Source: Halobacillus salinus
GTDB taxonomy: Bacteria > Bacillota > Bacilli > Bacillales > Halobacillaceae
Reading direction: 5' to 3'
DNA length: 64,000 nt
Assembly (NCBI RefSeq): GCF_004684905.1
Contig: NZ_SRJC01000001.1
Span: 496,001 to 560,000 of the forward strand
Position 1 is the first letter of the stretch. Each line of letters starts with the position of its first letter. A model generated the notes under the pieces. It did not search any database. It was not told where the DNA came from and saw only the letters and a program-made list of their open reading frames with translations. Positions 43,404 to 52,277 of the stretch are shown here, piece by piece. The translations under genes and the position numbers were made by a program.

Positions 43404-44540
43404 ATGAGGAAGAAAACACAATTAATTCACGGTGGAATCAGTGGAGATGACAAAACAGGTGCCGTTAGTGTCCCGATCTACCAAGTAAGCACCTATGCAC
43501 AAGACGGTGTAGGCAAGCACAGAGGATACGAATATTCCAGAACCGGTAATCCGACTCGTTTTGCTCTCGAGGAATTGATCAAAGATTTAGAAGGTGGCTA
43601 TCGAGGGTTTGCTTTCGGGTCAGGAATGGCTGCTATTACAGCTGTTTTAATGACGTTCAATCAAGGGGATCATATTATTTTTACGGATGATGTTTACGGC
43701 GGTACCTACCGTTTAGTAAATAACGTAATCACCCGCTTCGGGTTGGAAGCAAGTTTTATCGACACAAGTGATCCGGCTAATGTGGAGAAAGCAGTTCAGG
43801 ATAATACAAAAGCTATATATGTGGAAACACCTACGAACCCGCTTTTGAAAATCACCGACTTAACAGAAGTATCTAAGTTGGCAAAGCAACGTGACCTGAA
43901 GCTGATTGTCGACAATACGTTCAGTACGCCATATTGGCAAAACCCAATTGAATTCGGTGCTGATATCGTCCTGCATAGTGCAACAAAATACCTTGGAGGA
44001 CATAGTGACGTTGTCGCGGGTCTCGTCGTTGTGAACTCAGAACAATTAGCCGATGATGTACACTTTGTATTGAACTCCTCAGGAGGGATCTTAGGACCTC
44101 AGGATTCATGGTTGTTAATGAGAGGAATCAAGACGCTTGGAATCAGAATGGAAGAGATTGAAGACAATACGAGACAGTTTGTCGAATTCCTTGAAGGATT
44201 ACCAGAAGTAACTAACATTTATTATCCTGGTCTTGATGCTCACAAAGGTCACGATGTACATCAGAAACAAGCAAGAGGAAATGGCGGAATGATTTCCTTT
44301 GATGTTGGAAGTGGAGAGAAAGCAGATCAAGTATTGCGGAACGTAAACTATTTCACCTTAGCGGAGAGTTTGGGTGCTGTAGAAAGTTTAATCTCTGTTC
44401 CAGCAATGATGACTCATGCTTCCATTCCTTCAGAACGCCGCCTGGAACTTGGAATCACGGACGGTCTTGTCAGAGTGTCCATCGGTCTTGAAGATATCGA
44501 AGATCTAAAAGAGGATTTCCTGCAAGCCCTACGTAAATAA
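43404..44540 (+). CDS. mccB: Cystathionine gamma-lyase MccB
   Basis: Splits cystathionine to cysteine, 2-oxobutyrate and ammonia. 378 residues from ATG 43404, behind GGAGTG. Cys/Met metabolism PLP family with YSRTGNPTR (about 47-55) and the PLP lysine in HSATKYLGGHSDVVAG (about 190-205). Last gene of the operon; with MccA it completes reverse transsulfuration. Confidence 0.95.
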   Translation: MRKKTQLIHGGISGDDKTGAVSVPIYQVSTYAQDGVGKHRGYEYSRTGNPTRFALEELIKDLEGGYRGFAFGSGMAAITAVLMTFNQGDHIIFTDDVYGGTYRLVNNVITRFGLEASFIDTSDPANVEKAVQDNTKAIYVETPTNPLLKITDLTEVSKLAKQRDLKLIVDNTFSTPYWQNPIEFGADIVLHSATKYLGGHSDVVAGLVVVNSEQLADDVHFVLNSSGGILGPQDSWLLMRGIKTLGIRMEEIEDNTRQFVEFLEGLPEVTNIYYPGLDAHKGHDVHQKQARGNGGMISFDVGSGEKADQVLRNVNYFTLAESLGAVESLISVPAMMTHASIPSERRLELGITDGLVRVSIGLEDIEDLKEDFLQALRK

Positions 44541-44546
44541 GAGAAG

Positions 44547-44575
44547 AAACACTCCTTACGGGAGTGTTTTTTTCT
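44547..44575 (+). terminator. Terminator of the mccAB operon
   Basis: AAACACTCC (44547-44555) with GGAGTGTTT (44561-44569) and T-run. Confidence 0.9.
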
Positions 44576-44639
44576 TGTGGTTTCCTCCTGTATAGAGCGA
44601 CCTTGGTAAGGCAGACTAAGAAAAAACAGGAGGCAAAGC

Positions 44640-45305
44640 ATGGATTATAAACATTACCAAAAGCAGTTGGAAGAGCGTAAATATGAAATTGAAACCCGGT
44701 TGATGGAAAACGATAAATTCGGTCTGAATAGAGGATTTGCCAGTGATATGGCATCCGGTGAACTTTCTCAATATGACAACCACCCTGCCGATTCTGGTAC
44801 AGAACTATATGATCGTGAGAAAGATATTGCACTTCTAGGACACCTACGGGAAGAGCTCTCTGATATTCAATATTCCCTAAAACAGATGGAGAAGGGGACG
44901 TACGGTGTTTGCGAAGAAACAGGACAACCTATTCCCGAAGATCGCTTGGAAGCATTACCTACAGCAAGAACGATCGCACATCAGTCGCCTAACCAAGATA
45001 TTTCAACCGATCGACCAGTCGAAGAAGATGTGATCCATTCGATGGAAAGTGCATATGGGGAGAGCAGTGCGGATCCTGATTACAATGAACAAGACGCATA
45101 TGAGCAAGTAGCGAAATTCAATCAATCGAGTATGACATATGATGGGTCCTCGAATATAGAGAGTGAGGACGGAGTAGGATATGTAGAGGAGTACGAGTCC
45201 TTTGTCTCCACTGATATGGAAGGGATTACTGGACCAGACAGCGTACACTTCGAGCGGAATGTACACTATGATAAATACATGGACGAAGAAGATCCAAACG
45301 CATAA
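44640..45305 (+). CDS. yteA: YteA-family TraR/DksA-like protein
   Basis: 221 residues. Helical coiled-coil N-terminus, the DNHPADSGTELYDREKDIALL stretch (about 45-65) typical of YteA, and a degenerate zinc finger (YGVCEETGQPIPEDRLEALPTA, one Cys left of four). The C-terminal half is acidic and low complexity. Bacillus YteA proteins belong to the sporulation group of DksA relatives; function unknown. ACAGGAGGC precedes the ATG. Confidence 0.9.
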   Translation: MDYKHYQKQLEERKYEIETRLMENDKFGLNRGFASDMASGELSQYDNHPADSGTELYDREKDIALLGHLREELSDIQYSLKQMEKGTYGVCEETGQPIPEDRLEALPTARTIAHQSPNQDISTDRPVEEDVIHSMESAYGESSADPDYNEQDAYEQVAKFNQSSMTYDGSSNIESEDGVGYVEEYESFVSTDMEGITGPDSVHFERNVHYDKYMDEEDPNA

Positions 45306-45329
45306 CGATCGATCTATTATAATTCTAAA

Positions 45330-45361
45330 AAAAGAGATCCTCAAATGAGGATCTCTTTTCC
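45330..45361 (+). terminator. Terminator of yteA
   Basis: Perfect 14-bp stem AAAAGAGATCCTCA (45330-45343) with 45346-45359. Confidence 0.9.
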
Positions 45362-45414
45362 TGTTGTTGATAAAGTATGCAGACCGGTTCTGTTACATTA
45401 ATAAGAGGACCGTA

Positions 45415-45524
45415 TGGTGGAAAATGGGGCGCTTTCCGCGGCGGACGCCGAGCCTCCTCGGGCTAGCCCTGTGGGGTCTCGCCGTTGTCCGTGCATCCCG
45501 CAGGAGTCGCCCCATTTTCCACCA
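45415..45524 (-). repeat. Palindromic repeat element, copy 1 (17-bp terminal inverted repeats)
   Basis: 110 bp bounded by perfect 17-bp inverted ends (TGGTGGAAAATGGGGCG and complement). The inner part, read on the minus strand, shares GACTCCTGCGGGA, GAGACCCC, AGGCTC-GCG and GCGGAAAGCG blocks with copy 2. GC-rich, no coding capacity. Belongs to the intergenic repeats common in Bacillaceae genomes. Confidence 0.85.
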
Positions 45525-45631
45525 CACTACATGAGGGTTTGTTGGGAACAGAACCTAGCAATAATGTTACCCTATCAAGTTTCACCATAGTATTGCAATG
45601 AGTCGAAGAGGTTCATGCTTTTTATAAAAAA

Positions 45632-45752
45632 GGTGTGGGAGAAACAATGAGACTCCTGCGGGAGCATAGTACTGGGTGAGACCCCGCAACGACCGAAGGG
45701 AGTGAGAAGGCTCAGCGGACGCCCGCGGAAAGCGAATTGTTTCTCCAACACC
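45632..45752 (+). repeat. Palindromic repeat element, copy 2 (opposite orientation)
   Basis: 121 bp bounded by 17-bp inverted ends with one mismatch (GGTGTGGGAGAAACAAT). The core matches copy 1 inverted, but the ends have a different sequence that is still self-complementary. The 107 bp between copies hold nothing recognisable. Confidence 0.85.
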
Positions 45753-45793
45753 GCCTCTCACGCTCAAGAACCGACAGTTTTCCCGGCATATTG

Positions 45794-45825
45794 AAGAAGG
45801 GGTCCTCACACGAGGACCCCTTCTT
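45794..45825. terminator. Bidirectional terminator
   Basis: AAGAAGGGGTCCTC (45794-45807) with GAGGACCCCTTCTT (45812-45825), flanked by T's; it ends the minus-strand Lin0512-type gene. Confidence 0.88.
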
Positions 45826-45826
45826 T

Positions 45827-46186
45827 TTAATAACCGACTTCTATTGCTGCGTTGACAATGTACATGAGGTCGTTTTTATCGTGTTTTTCCTCTAGGAAGA
45901 TCCCGCTGGACGTTAGCATGCCGCCGTCCATCACTTCTATATGGACCTCACCGTAAGGAATTGCCTTCCTAACTTCGTCGTGGTCCAGTTTCTCCTTATC
46001 ACAAGGCAGGGCCAATTTCACATTGATTTTCATATTGTCTAAAGACTGTTCCGGCAATACAGTTCTTATGCCAGGCATTGAATTCGTATGAATGGCATTC
46101 TTAATAGCTCGAACAGTCGCTTTCGTAATGTCTTGTCCATGGACATCTGTGCCCATACCTGTCTGAATGAACATTAATTGTTCCAT
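45827..46186 (-). CDS. Lin0512-family conserved protein
   Basis: 119 residues. The start MEQLMFIQTGMGTDVHGQDITKA and the middle VKLALPCDKEKLD match the small Lin0512 family of conserved hypotheticals, which resembles ring-forming pterin- or cofactor-type enzymes. No experimental role is known to me. Monocistronic, convergent with the repeat region. Confidence 0.75.
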   Translation of the reverse strand: MEQLMFIQTGMGTDVHGQDITKATVRAIKNAIHTNSMPGIRTVLPEQSLDNMKINVKLALPCDKEKLDHDEVRKAIPYGEVHIEVMDGGMLTSSGIFLEEKHDKNDLMYIVNAAIEVGY

Positions 46187-46273
46187 TATCTCTCCACTCC
46201 TTTCGACATTATTTTATCATAGAAGGCGATTAACCCTGTAAGAATAGGCAACTGAAAAGTTTTTCGAATATTG

Positions 46274-46303
46274 TTGACACATCTTTCCGTATGTCTGTAT
46301 AAT
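46274..46303 (+). promoter_or_regulatory. Promoter of the sulfonate-class ABC operon
   Basis: TTGACA (46274-46279), 18-bp spacer, TATAAT (46298-46303). Confidence 0.85.
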
Positions 46304-46318
46304 CTAAAACTATAGTTA

Positions 46319-46347
46319 TAAAGCATACTAATTTGATAGGAATTATA
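46319..46347. promoter_or_regulatory. CymR-like site of the ABC operon
   Basis: The right half GATAGGAATTATAAAC is nearly the same as the right half of the site at 41300-41328 (GATAGGGATTATAAAT), at the same place after the -10. The left half is poor. Confidence 0.5.
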
Positions 46348-46366
46348 AACATAAGGGTGAGCGGAT

Positions 46367-47131
46367 TTGTTTTTACAGGTGAAAGGTGTCGGAAAGGCAT
46401 TCGATAATGACTTCGAAGTCTTCTCTGATCTTGATTTATCCATACAAGAAAACCAATTTGTTTCGTTGTTAGGACCTTCTGGATGTGGTAAGTCCACACT
46501 GTTATCTATGGTGGCTGGCCTTGAGTCTGTCACAGAGGGGACCATTGAACTCGATCAGCAGCAAATTACAAAGGCCGGACCAGACAGGGGAATGGTCTTT
46601 CAACAGCCTTCCTTATTTCCGTGGCTGAACGTGAAAGAGAATGTCATGTTCCCTTTAAAGAAGAAGAAGGGTGCAGAGGAGTTGGCTGAACACTTTTTGA
46701 AGATGGTTCATTTGAGCCGCTTCCAAGAAAGTTACACGCATGAGCTTTCCGGCGGAATGCAACAGCGTGTCGCCATTGCGCGTGCACTTGCAATGGATCC
46801 CAAGGTACTCCTTATGGATGAACCATTCGGTGCACTAGATGAGCAGACTCGTCATATTCTGCACGAAGAGCTGATGAAGATTTGGCAGGAGACCCAGAAA
46901 ACGATTCTATTTGTCACGCACAGTATTCAAGAAGCAATTAAACTTTCCGACCGCGTTGTCGTGATGGGAACTCGTCCTGGGAGAATTATCGCAGACTTTA
47001 ACATCGACTTGCCAAGGCCAAGACAGAGAGATGATGAAGAAGTGATCGCACTAGAGAAGAAAGTGATGAATCTTCTTGAGGGAGAAATTAATAAAGTGTT
47101 GAAGGAAGAGCTTAGTCATGAAAGTGTTTAG
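46367..47131 (+). CDS. ABC importer ATPase, nitrate/sulfonate/taurine class
   Basis: 254 residues with Walker [10 protein letters not shown] (about 35-43), signature [15 protein letters not shown], Walker [12 protein letters not shown] and H-loop TH. SsuB/TauB/YtlC-like. TTG start 46367 after AAGGGTGAG. Overlaps the permease by 14 nt. The CymR-like site implies an organosulfur substrate. Confidence 0.9.
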   Translation: MFLQVKGVGKAFDNDFEVFSDLDLSIQENQFVSLLGPSGCGKSTLLSMVAGLESVTEGTIELDQQQITKAGPDRGMVFQQPSLFPWLNVKENVMFPLKKKKGAEELAEHFLKMVHLSRFQESYTHELSGGMQQRVAIARALAMDPKVLLMDEPFGALDEQTRHILHEELMKIWQETQKTILFVTHSIQEAIKLSDRVVVMGTRPGRIIADFNIDLPRPRQRDDEEVIALEKKVMNLLEGEINKVLKEELSHESV

Positions 47132-47876
47132 TAAACGCGTCCTATTTCTACTGGCTGTTATGGGAATCTGGCAATTAGTTTATGTCTCCAACGTGTTTCC
47201 GGAAATCGCCTTTCCTTCGCTCGTAACGGTTTTCCAATCTCTCTATAACGGATTTGCGGACGGTGATTTGCTCAAAGCCCTCGGAGCAAGTTTCAAACAC
47301 CTGTTAGTTGGATTATCGCTTGCTCTTTTGATTGGAACAGCGGTCGGAGTGCTACTAGGAAAGTCGAGGCAGGCGGATGAAACGGCTGGGATGTATTTGA
47401 TTGCACTGCAAAGTATCCCGAGTATTGTTTGGGTTCCGTTATCGATATTGATTTTTGGTTTTACAGAGTTTGCTGTGGTATTTGTTGTTGCGCTAGGCGG
47501 AACGTTCGTCATGGCATTAAACGTAAGGTCTGCTATTCATAATGTTCCTCCTCAATTGGTGAGAGCAGCAAGAACGATGGGGACGAACGGTCTGCAGTTG
47601 TTCTATCGCGTGGAAATCCCATCGAGCGTCCCGTACTTCATGTCTGGAGTGCGTCTTGCATGGGCGTTCAGTTGGCGTGCCCTGATGGCTGGGGAGTTTC
47701 TGAGTAACGGTCCAGGGCTTGGCTACTCATTAAGGTTTGCACAGGATTATGCCAAGATGGATCAAGTCATCGGTATTATTATCATTATTGGAGTTATCGG
47801 AGCTGTCGTCGACCAACTCGTTTTCTCTAAATTAGAGCGGAACGTGATGAGACGATGGGGATTACTTAAATCTTAA
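47118..47876 (+). CDS. ABC importer permease, SsuC/TauC class
   Basis: 252 residues with about six helices and the EAA loop (RAARTMGTNGLQLFYRVEIPSSVPYFMSG, about 151-179). Partner of the ATPase and the lipoprotein that follow the usual ATPase-permease-binding protein order. Confidence 0.92.
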   Translation: MKVFSKRVLFLLAVMGIWQLVYVSNVFPEIAFPSLVTVFQSLYNGFADGDLLKALGASFKHLLVGLSLALLIGTAVGVLLGKSRQADETAGMYLIALQSIPSIVWVPLSILIFGFTEFAVVFVVALGGTFVMALNVRSAIHNVPPQLVRAARTMGTNGLQLFYRVEIPSSVPYFMSGVRLAWAFSWRALMAGEFLSNGPGLGYSLRFAQDYAKMDQVIGIIIIIGVIGAVVDQLVFSKLERNVMRRWGLLKS

Positions 47877-47897
47877 AATAAGGGGAGATGGAATTAT

Positions 47898-48893
47898 ATG
47901 AAAAAATTATGGTTGGCACTTGGGATACTTGCTGTAACGGTGCTTGCGGCGTGTGGCAGTAACACAGGTGGTGCTGAAGAAGCTGGCGATGAAATTACAA
48001 TCGGTTATTTTCCTAACATTAACCACGTTGCCGGCATGGTGGCAGAGGAGAAGGATCTGTATTCTGAAACGTTACCAGATGGAACGAAAGTCAATTATCA
48101 ATACTTTCCGGATGGTTCATCCTTCATGACGGCTATTGAAACTGGTGACATACAAGGTGGATTAGTGGGACCTGGTCCTGCCATGAACCACTTTACTTCA
48201 GGAGCCGAAATTAATGTTGTTGCAGCGGGATCTACTGGTGGAACCGTCATTATGGCAAGGAACGGCGCAGACATTTCATCACCAGAAGATATGGCAGGAA
48301 AGACATTCATTTCTCCTCGTGTTGGCTGTACTCATGATGTTCAGTTCGAAACCTTGATGAAACAGGAATACGGCATTACATCGGACCGTGTAGATGGAGA
48401 GATGAAACACGTTACAGGAAAACCCGCGACTTACGCAAGTCTTTTCGAAGCTGGAAAAGTAGACGTAGCGACTGTGCCAGAACCATGGGCTTCCTCTATT
48501 GAAGCAGAAGGTAATGGCAATGTGTTGATCGATACTCCGGATGTTGCATATGGTGAAACACTACCTGCTGCTGTATTCGTCACTTCTCATGATCTTGTAG
48601 AAAACAATCCTGAAATGGTTCAGAACATTGTCGACGCTCACAAGAATGCGACAGACTTCATTCAAGAAAATCCTGAAGAAGCAAAAGAAATTGCCATTAA
48701 GAAAATAAAAGAAATCACTGACCAGGAACTTTCTGAAGAAGTTATCGATAATGCGTGGGAGCGTATAGATTTCACGTATGAAGTGGATGAAAAACACCTT
48801 CAAGACTTCGCTAACTCTTCTTATGACCTAGGCTTCCTCGAAGAGAAGCCGGACCTGACTGGTCTAGTCGATCTATCGTTCTTAAACGAATAA
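47898..48893 (+). CDS. ABC importer substrate-binding lipoprotein, SsuA class
   Basis: 331 residues, lipobox LAAC (Cys at about 20), NMT1/THI5-like fold with ITIGYFPNINHVAGMVA and SPRVGCTHDVQFE. Resembles YtlA-type proteins of Firmicutes. Ligand probably an alkanesulfonate or related sulfur source, from context only. Confidence 0.9.
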   Translation: MKKLWLALGILAVTVLAACGSNTGGAEEAGDEITIGYFPNINHVAGMVAEEKDLYSETLPDGTKVNYQYFPDGSSFMTAIETGDIQGGLVGPGPAMNHFTSGAEINVVAAGSTGGTVIMARNGADISSPEDMAGKTFISPRVGCTHDVQFETLMKQEYGITSDRVDGEMKHVTGKPATYASLFEAGKVDVATVPEPWASSIEAEGNGNVLIDTPDVAYGETLPAAVFVTSHDLVENNPEMVQNIVDAHKNATDFIQENPEEAKEIAIKKIKEITDQELSEEVIDNAWERIDFTYEVDEKHLQDFANSSYDLGFLEEKPDLTGLVDLSFLNE

Positions 48894-48902
48894 ATTGCCA
48901 TT

Positions 48903-48936
48903 AGAAAAGGCACGGGATGATTCCCGTGCCTTTTCT
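48903..48936. terminator. Bidirectional terminator after the ABC operon
   Basis: 15-bp stem AGAAAAGGCACGGGA (48903-48917) with 48922-48936. Confidence 0.9.
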
Positions 48937-48961
48937 TACATTTAAGGTACTATATGCCCTT

Positions 48962-49777
48962 TTACACAATGCCTACTTCTTGTGGTTCATATATGTGCAT
49001 TGTCCAAAAGCCTATGTCCAAGAACCCAAGTCGCTTGTAAATGCGACCGGCGTCAGGATTATCGTAGAATAAGCATAAACTTTTACCCTCATTTATAAGT
49101 TCTTCGCATAGCCTTTCCATGCACTGGCTTGCGTAGCCTTTCTTTGTGTGATCAGGATGTGTGCATACTCCAACAACCATCGCTGAGGCGGAGTTTTCCG
49201 CTGTTGTAGAAGCTGACGAAACAAGCTTACCGCCTTTTCTAATAAAGTAAGTTCGAGCTGATTTGCTTTCCATTCCCACCTTCAAACTTCCTTCACGGTT
49301 CTCTGATTCCTCGAAATCATCTATTTCATCGAAGAGTCGTGCTATCGATGGAATATCCTTTACGGTAGCTAATTGTACACATTCCCCACCATCTGGTGAA
49401 GGGGATGGTACAAGTTGGTCCATCTTAGCATAATAAAGTTGGCGAGAGTGTTTCTTGCGGCGAGCAATAAATGGAAGGATTTCATTCGTCATTTCTTCTA
49501 GTCCTGATAACTCTCTGAAGTCAGGGTCTTGGTTGATAATAGAAGCAAATCCTTTGCCATCGAATGGACCGTCTCCATAACAAATGTAGTTGGAATGATA
49601 CTTTAGAAGTACAGCAGAGAGCTCACCTTCCGCGTTCCAATCTCCCCATAACGTTTGGAAATCTTCTTCAAACCCGAAGTTCTCGATATCACTAATAATA
49701 AAAAGGTTCTCCGCAGGCTTTTGAAAAAGCAGTGTTTCACACGCCGCTCGGTCTTGTGAATCCAGCTGACGAATCAT
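48962..49777 (-). CDS. GNAT-family acetyltransferase, two-part
   Basis: 271 residues. Residues 1-125 are a degenerate N-terminal GNAT-like part; the functional fold is C-terminal, with VVGVCTHPDHTKKGYASQCMERLCEEL (about 195-220) as acetyl-CoA loop and the typical YKRLGFLDIGFW end. Substrate unknown. Lies 63 bp after the GGDEF-EAL gene on the same strand. Confidence 0.85.
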   Translation of the reverse strand: MIRQLDSQDRAACETLLFQKPAENLFIISDIENFGFEEDFQTLWGDWNAEGELSAVLLKYHSNYICYGDGPFDGKGFASIINQDPDFRELSGLEEMTNEILPFIARRKKHSRQLYYAKMDQLVPSPSPDGGECVQLATVKDIPSIARLFDEIDDFEESENREGSLKVGMESKSARTYFIRKGGKLVSSASTTAENSASAMVVGVCTHPDHTKKGYASQCMERLCEELINEGKSLCLFYDNPDAGRIYKRLGFLDIGFWTMHIYEPQEVGIV

Positions 49778-49840
49778 TCAATCCCTCCCATCTGAAAGTT
49801 CTACCTATCATACCAGAAAATTCTAAAAACAGGAAGGTCT

Positions 49841-52141
49841 TCAGGATTTATAAAAATTGCTTAACCATTCGTTCAGTTGATAGGGTGGAAGCGGTTTTGA
49901 GAAATAATACCCTTGAATTGTCTGGCCACCCATAGATTGCACATGAAGCAAATCTTCTTCCGTTTCAATTCCTTCTGCTACGACTTCTAATTGTAAGTGC
50001 TCAGCCAAGTCGATGATAGATCTGGTGATACCTTCGTTTTTGGCGTTGGTCGTTGCATCTTTAATAAAGCTTCTATCTATTTTCAAACAATGGATAGGAA
50101 ACAAACTAAGGTGCTTCAGGGAAGAGTATCCTGTCCCGAAATCATCCAACGCAACCGACACACCCAATTCGTTAAGTCGGTTCAATTGTTCAATCATAAA
50201 TTCTTCATAGTCCATTGCTATAGTCTCTGTAATTTCAAGGCGTAGCTTTCCTGGAGATACTCCTGCTTCCTGCAAGATGTTTTCCAGCTGATCCACGAAT
50301 GTAGGTTGTTGAAACTCAACAGCTGAAATGTTGACTGATACTACACACTCCATGAACCCCAGCTTTTCTAAATCAAGTATTTGTTCTGTGGCTTTTCTTA
50401 AGGTCCATTGTCCTAAAGGCACAATCAAACCTGTCACTTCAGCTAAGGGGATAAAATCAGCGGGAGAGATGGTTCCTCTCTCAGGGTGTTCCCAACGGAT
50501 CAGTGCTTCTAGACCGGTTACTTCGTTCGATTTCGTATTGACTTGGGGTTGGAAGTACAGACGGAACTGTTCTTCTTCAAGCGCCTTTGTCAGATCCATG
50601 TGAAACCATTGACGTCCAAATTCAGATTCGTCCAAAGACGGTTGATAAAAAGCTGTCATGCTGCGTCCTAAGCGTTTTGCTTCCGTGTTTGCTCTGCTTG
50701 TATTTCGGATTAACGTAGCGGGACTGTCGCCGTCTTCAGGGAAAATTGCGATTCCTATGCTAACTGTGATAAAGAATTCTTGGTGATCGACAACGAATGG
50801 TTCACGGAATAACTTCTTATATTGCTGGATGCGTTCATATAAAGACGCCTTTCGTTCGCAGAAGTCTGTCATTAGTATGAATCCATCATACTCCAGTTTC
50901 GAAATGAATTCTTCCGGTTGCCGCTCTGACTTCAGTCTTCTTGCAACAGCCATGATCAATTGATCTCCAATACGATAACCTAGTCGTTCTTTCATTTCTA
51001 AGAAGTTATCGATATTGAAATAAAGGAGGGCGAATGCCTGACTAGTATCCGCTTGCTCTATCCTCGAATCGAGTTTCTCTTCCAACGCATTCCTGTTAGG
51101 GAAGTTTGTTAACAAATCTGTATAAGCAAGGTGCTTGGCCTCTTTCTCAGCCTTTCTGCGTTTAATGTGTTCGTTAATAAAGGCGATCAAGTCACCGATG
51201 GAAGTGGCAAATGCTTCTTCATCAAATGTCCAGGATCTCGAATTTGTATGCTGCTCACAACAGAGCACGCCGATTGTTTCTCCACCGCTGATGATCGGAA
51301 TGTCCATCATAGCTCGGATATCATGAGGGAGAAGGTACTCTTTTCTTAATTCGCTGACCCGAAAATCGTTTTGCGTATCTTCAATGACGATGGAGCGGTT
51401 TTCCTCCAAGCTTGAGAAATAAGTAGGAAATTGATTTTTTTGTAAGTCACTTAAGTTCAAGGTCTTCTTAGCGGGCCGATCATACATTGCCAGGCATTGA
51501 AGGGTGGAGTGGTCGTTATGGTAGAACCAGATTCCTACACGATCGACTTGTAAGGTTTCCACTGTTGATTCGCAAATCATTTGAAAGGCAGGGACCAAAT
51601 CGATGGAGGTGAGACGTTCATCCTTCATTAATCGCATGAAGTCAGATTGTTGCCGTCTGATCCTTTCTTCTATGTAAGTGGAACTGTTCCAATCTGTTGA
51701 AGATTGGATAGGAGAGACATACTTACTGAGACAAGAGGAGATGGTACGAAGAGCTTCTCCTTTATTCAATTCGAATGGTCGCTGGTTGATAAGGACGAGA
51801 GCTCCAAGCGGTCTTTCGTTGTCATCATGAAGAAGAAGGCCGTAGCTTGCTGCATTTTCCCCATATATACTTGCGTCAACCTGAGTAGGGGTGTCATTCG
51901 ACAACTGAAGTAATAAATCACGCTTGAAGTAGGATAATGGGTACAAATTAGTGTTCCGAACAAACTCTTTGTAGGGATGAATGGTTTGAGTAGTTGGTTT
52001 CTCTAACAGATAAATACTTGCAGCGTCGCACTGGAAGTATAGGCACGTCTGCTCCAATAAATAATGTATAGCGTTCTTATGGTTACGTCCTCGAAGGGAA
52101 TCAAGGAGTTGTCTAGAGAAGTCCTCTTGATTATTGGTCAC
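49841..52141 (-). CDS. GAF-GAF-GGDEF-EAL protein, cyclase motif lost
   Basis: 766 residues, soluble. Two GAF-type sensor regions (about 20-150 and 185-330), a GGDEF fold (about 345-500) and an EAL domain (about 515-755). The GGDEF signature is replaced by LEYDGF, so cyclase activity is not expected, although the NIDNF and GD substrate loop parts remain. EAL residues are intact (EALIRW, NISAVEFQ, EITE, DDFGTGYSS, KIDRSFI, EGIET), so c-di-GMP hydrolysis is likely, perhaps tuned by GTP binding to the dead domain. Confidence 0.92.
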   Translation of the reverse strand: MTNNQEDFSRQLLDSLRGRNHKNAIHYLLEQTCLYFQCDAASIYLLEKPTTQTIHPYKEFVRNTNLYPLSYFKRDLLLQLSNDTPTQVDASIYGENAASYGLLLHDDNERPLGALVLINQRPFELNKGEALRTISSCLSKYVSPIQSSTDWNSSTYIEERIRRQQSDFMRLMKDERLTSIDLVPAFQMICESTVETLQVDRVGIWFYHNDHSTLQCLAMYDRPAKKTLNLSDLQKNQFPTYFSSLEENRSIVIEDTQNDFRVSELRKEYLLPHDIRAMMDIPIISGGETIGVLCCEQHTNSRSWTFDEEAFATSIGDLIAFINEHIKRRKAEKEAKHLAYTDLLTNFPNRNALEEKLDSRIEQADTSQAFALLYFNIDNFLEMKERLGYRIGDQLIMAVARRLKSERQPEEFISKLEYDGFILMTDFCERKASLYERIQQYKKLFREPFVVDHQEFFITVSIGIAIFPEDGDSPATLIRNTSRANTEAKRLGRSMTAFYQPSLDESEFGRQWFHMDLTKALEEEQFRLYFQPQVNTKSNEVTGLEALIRWEHPERGTISPADFIPLAEVTGLIVPLGQWTLRKATEQILDLEKLGFMECVVSVNISAVEFQQPTFVDQLENILQEAGVSPGKLRLEITETIAMDYEEFMIEQLNRLNELGVSVALDDFGTGYSSLKHLSLFPIHCLKIDRSFIKDATTNAKNEGITRSIIDLAEHLQLEVVAEGIETEEDLLHVQSMGGQTIQGYYFSKPLPPYQLNEWLSNFYKS

Positions 52142-52277
52142 GTCGATATGCTCCTTTCTGAAACGTTTGAACTACTATCATAGTACCATAAGAATTCTCC
52201 ACCAAATGATAAAAAAACTCCGTCCCCCGTTAATATTTCCTGAATTGGTCAAACTAAAAGAACAGGAGGGATGAATA

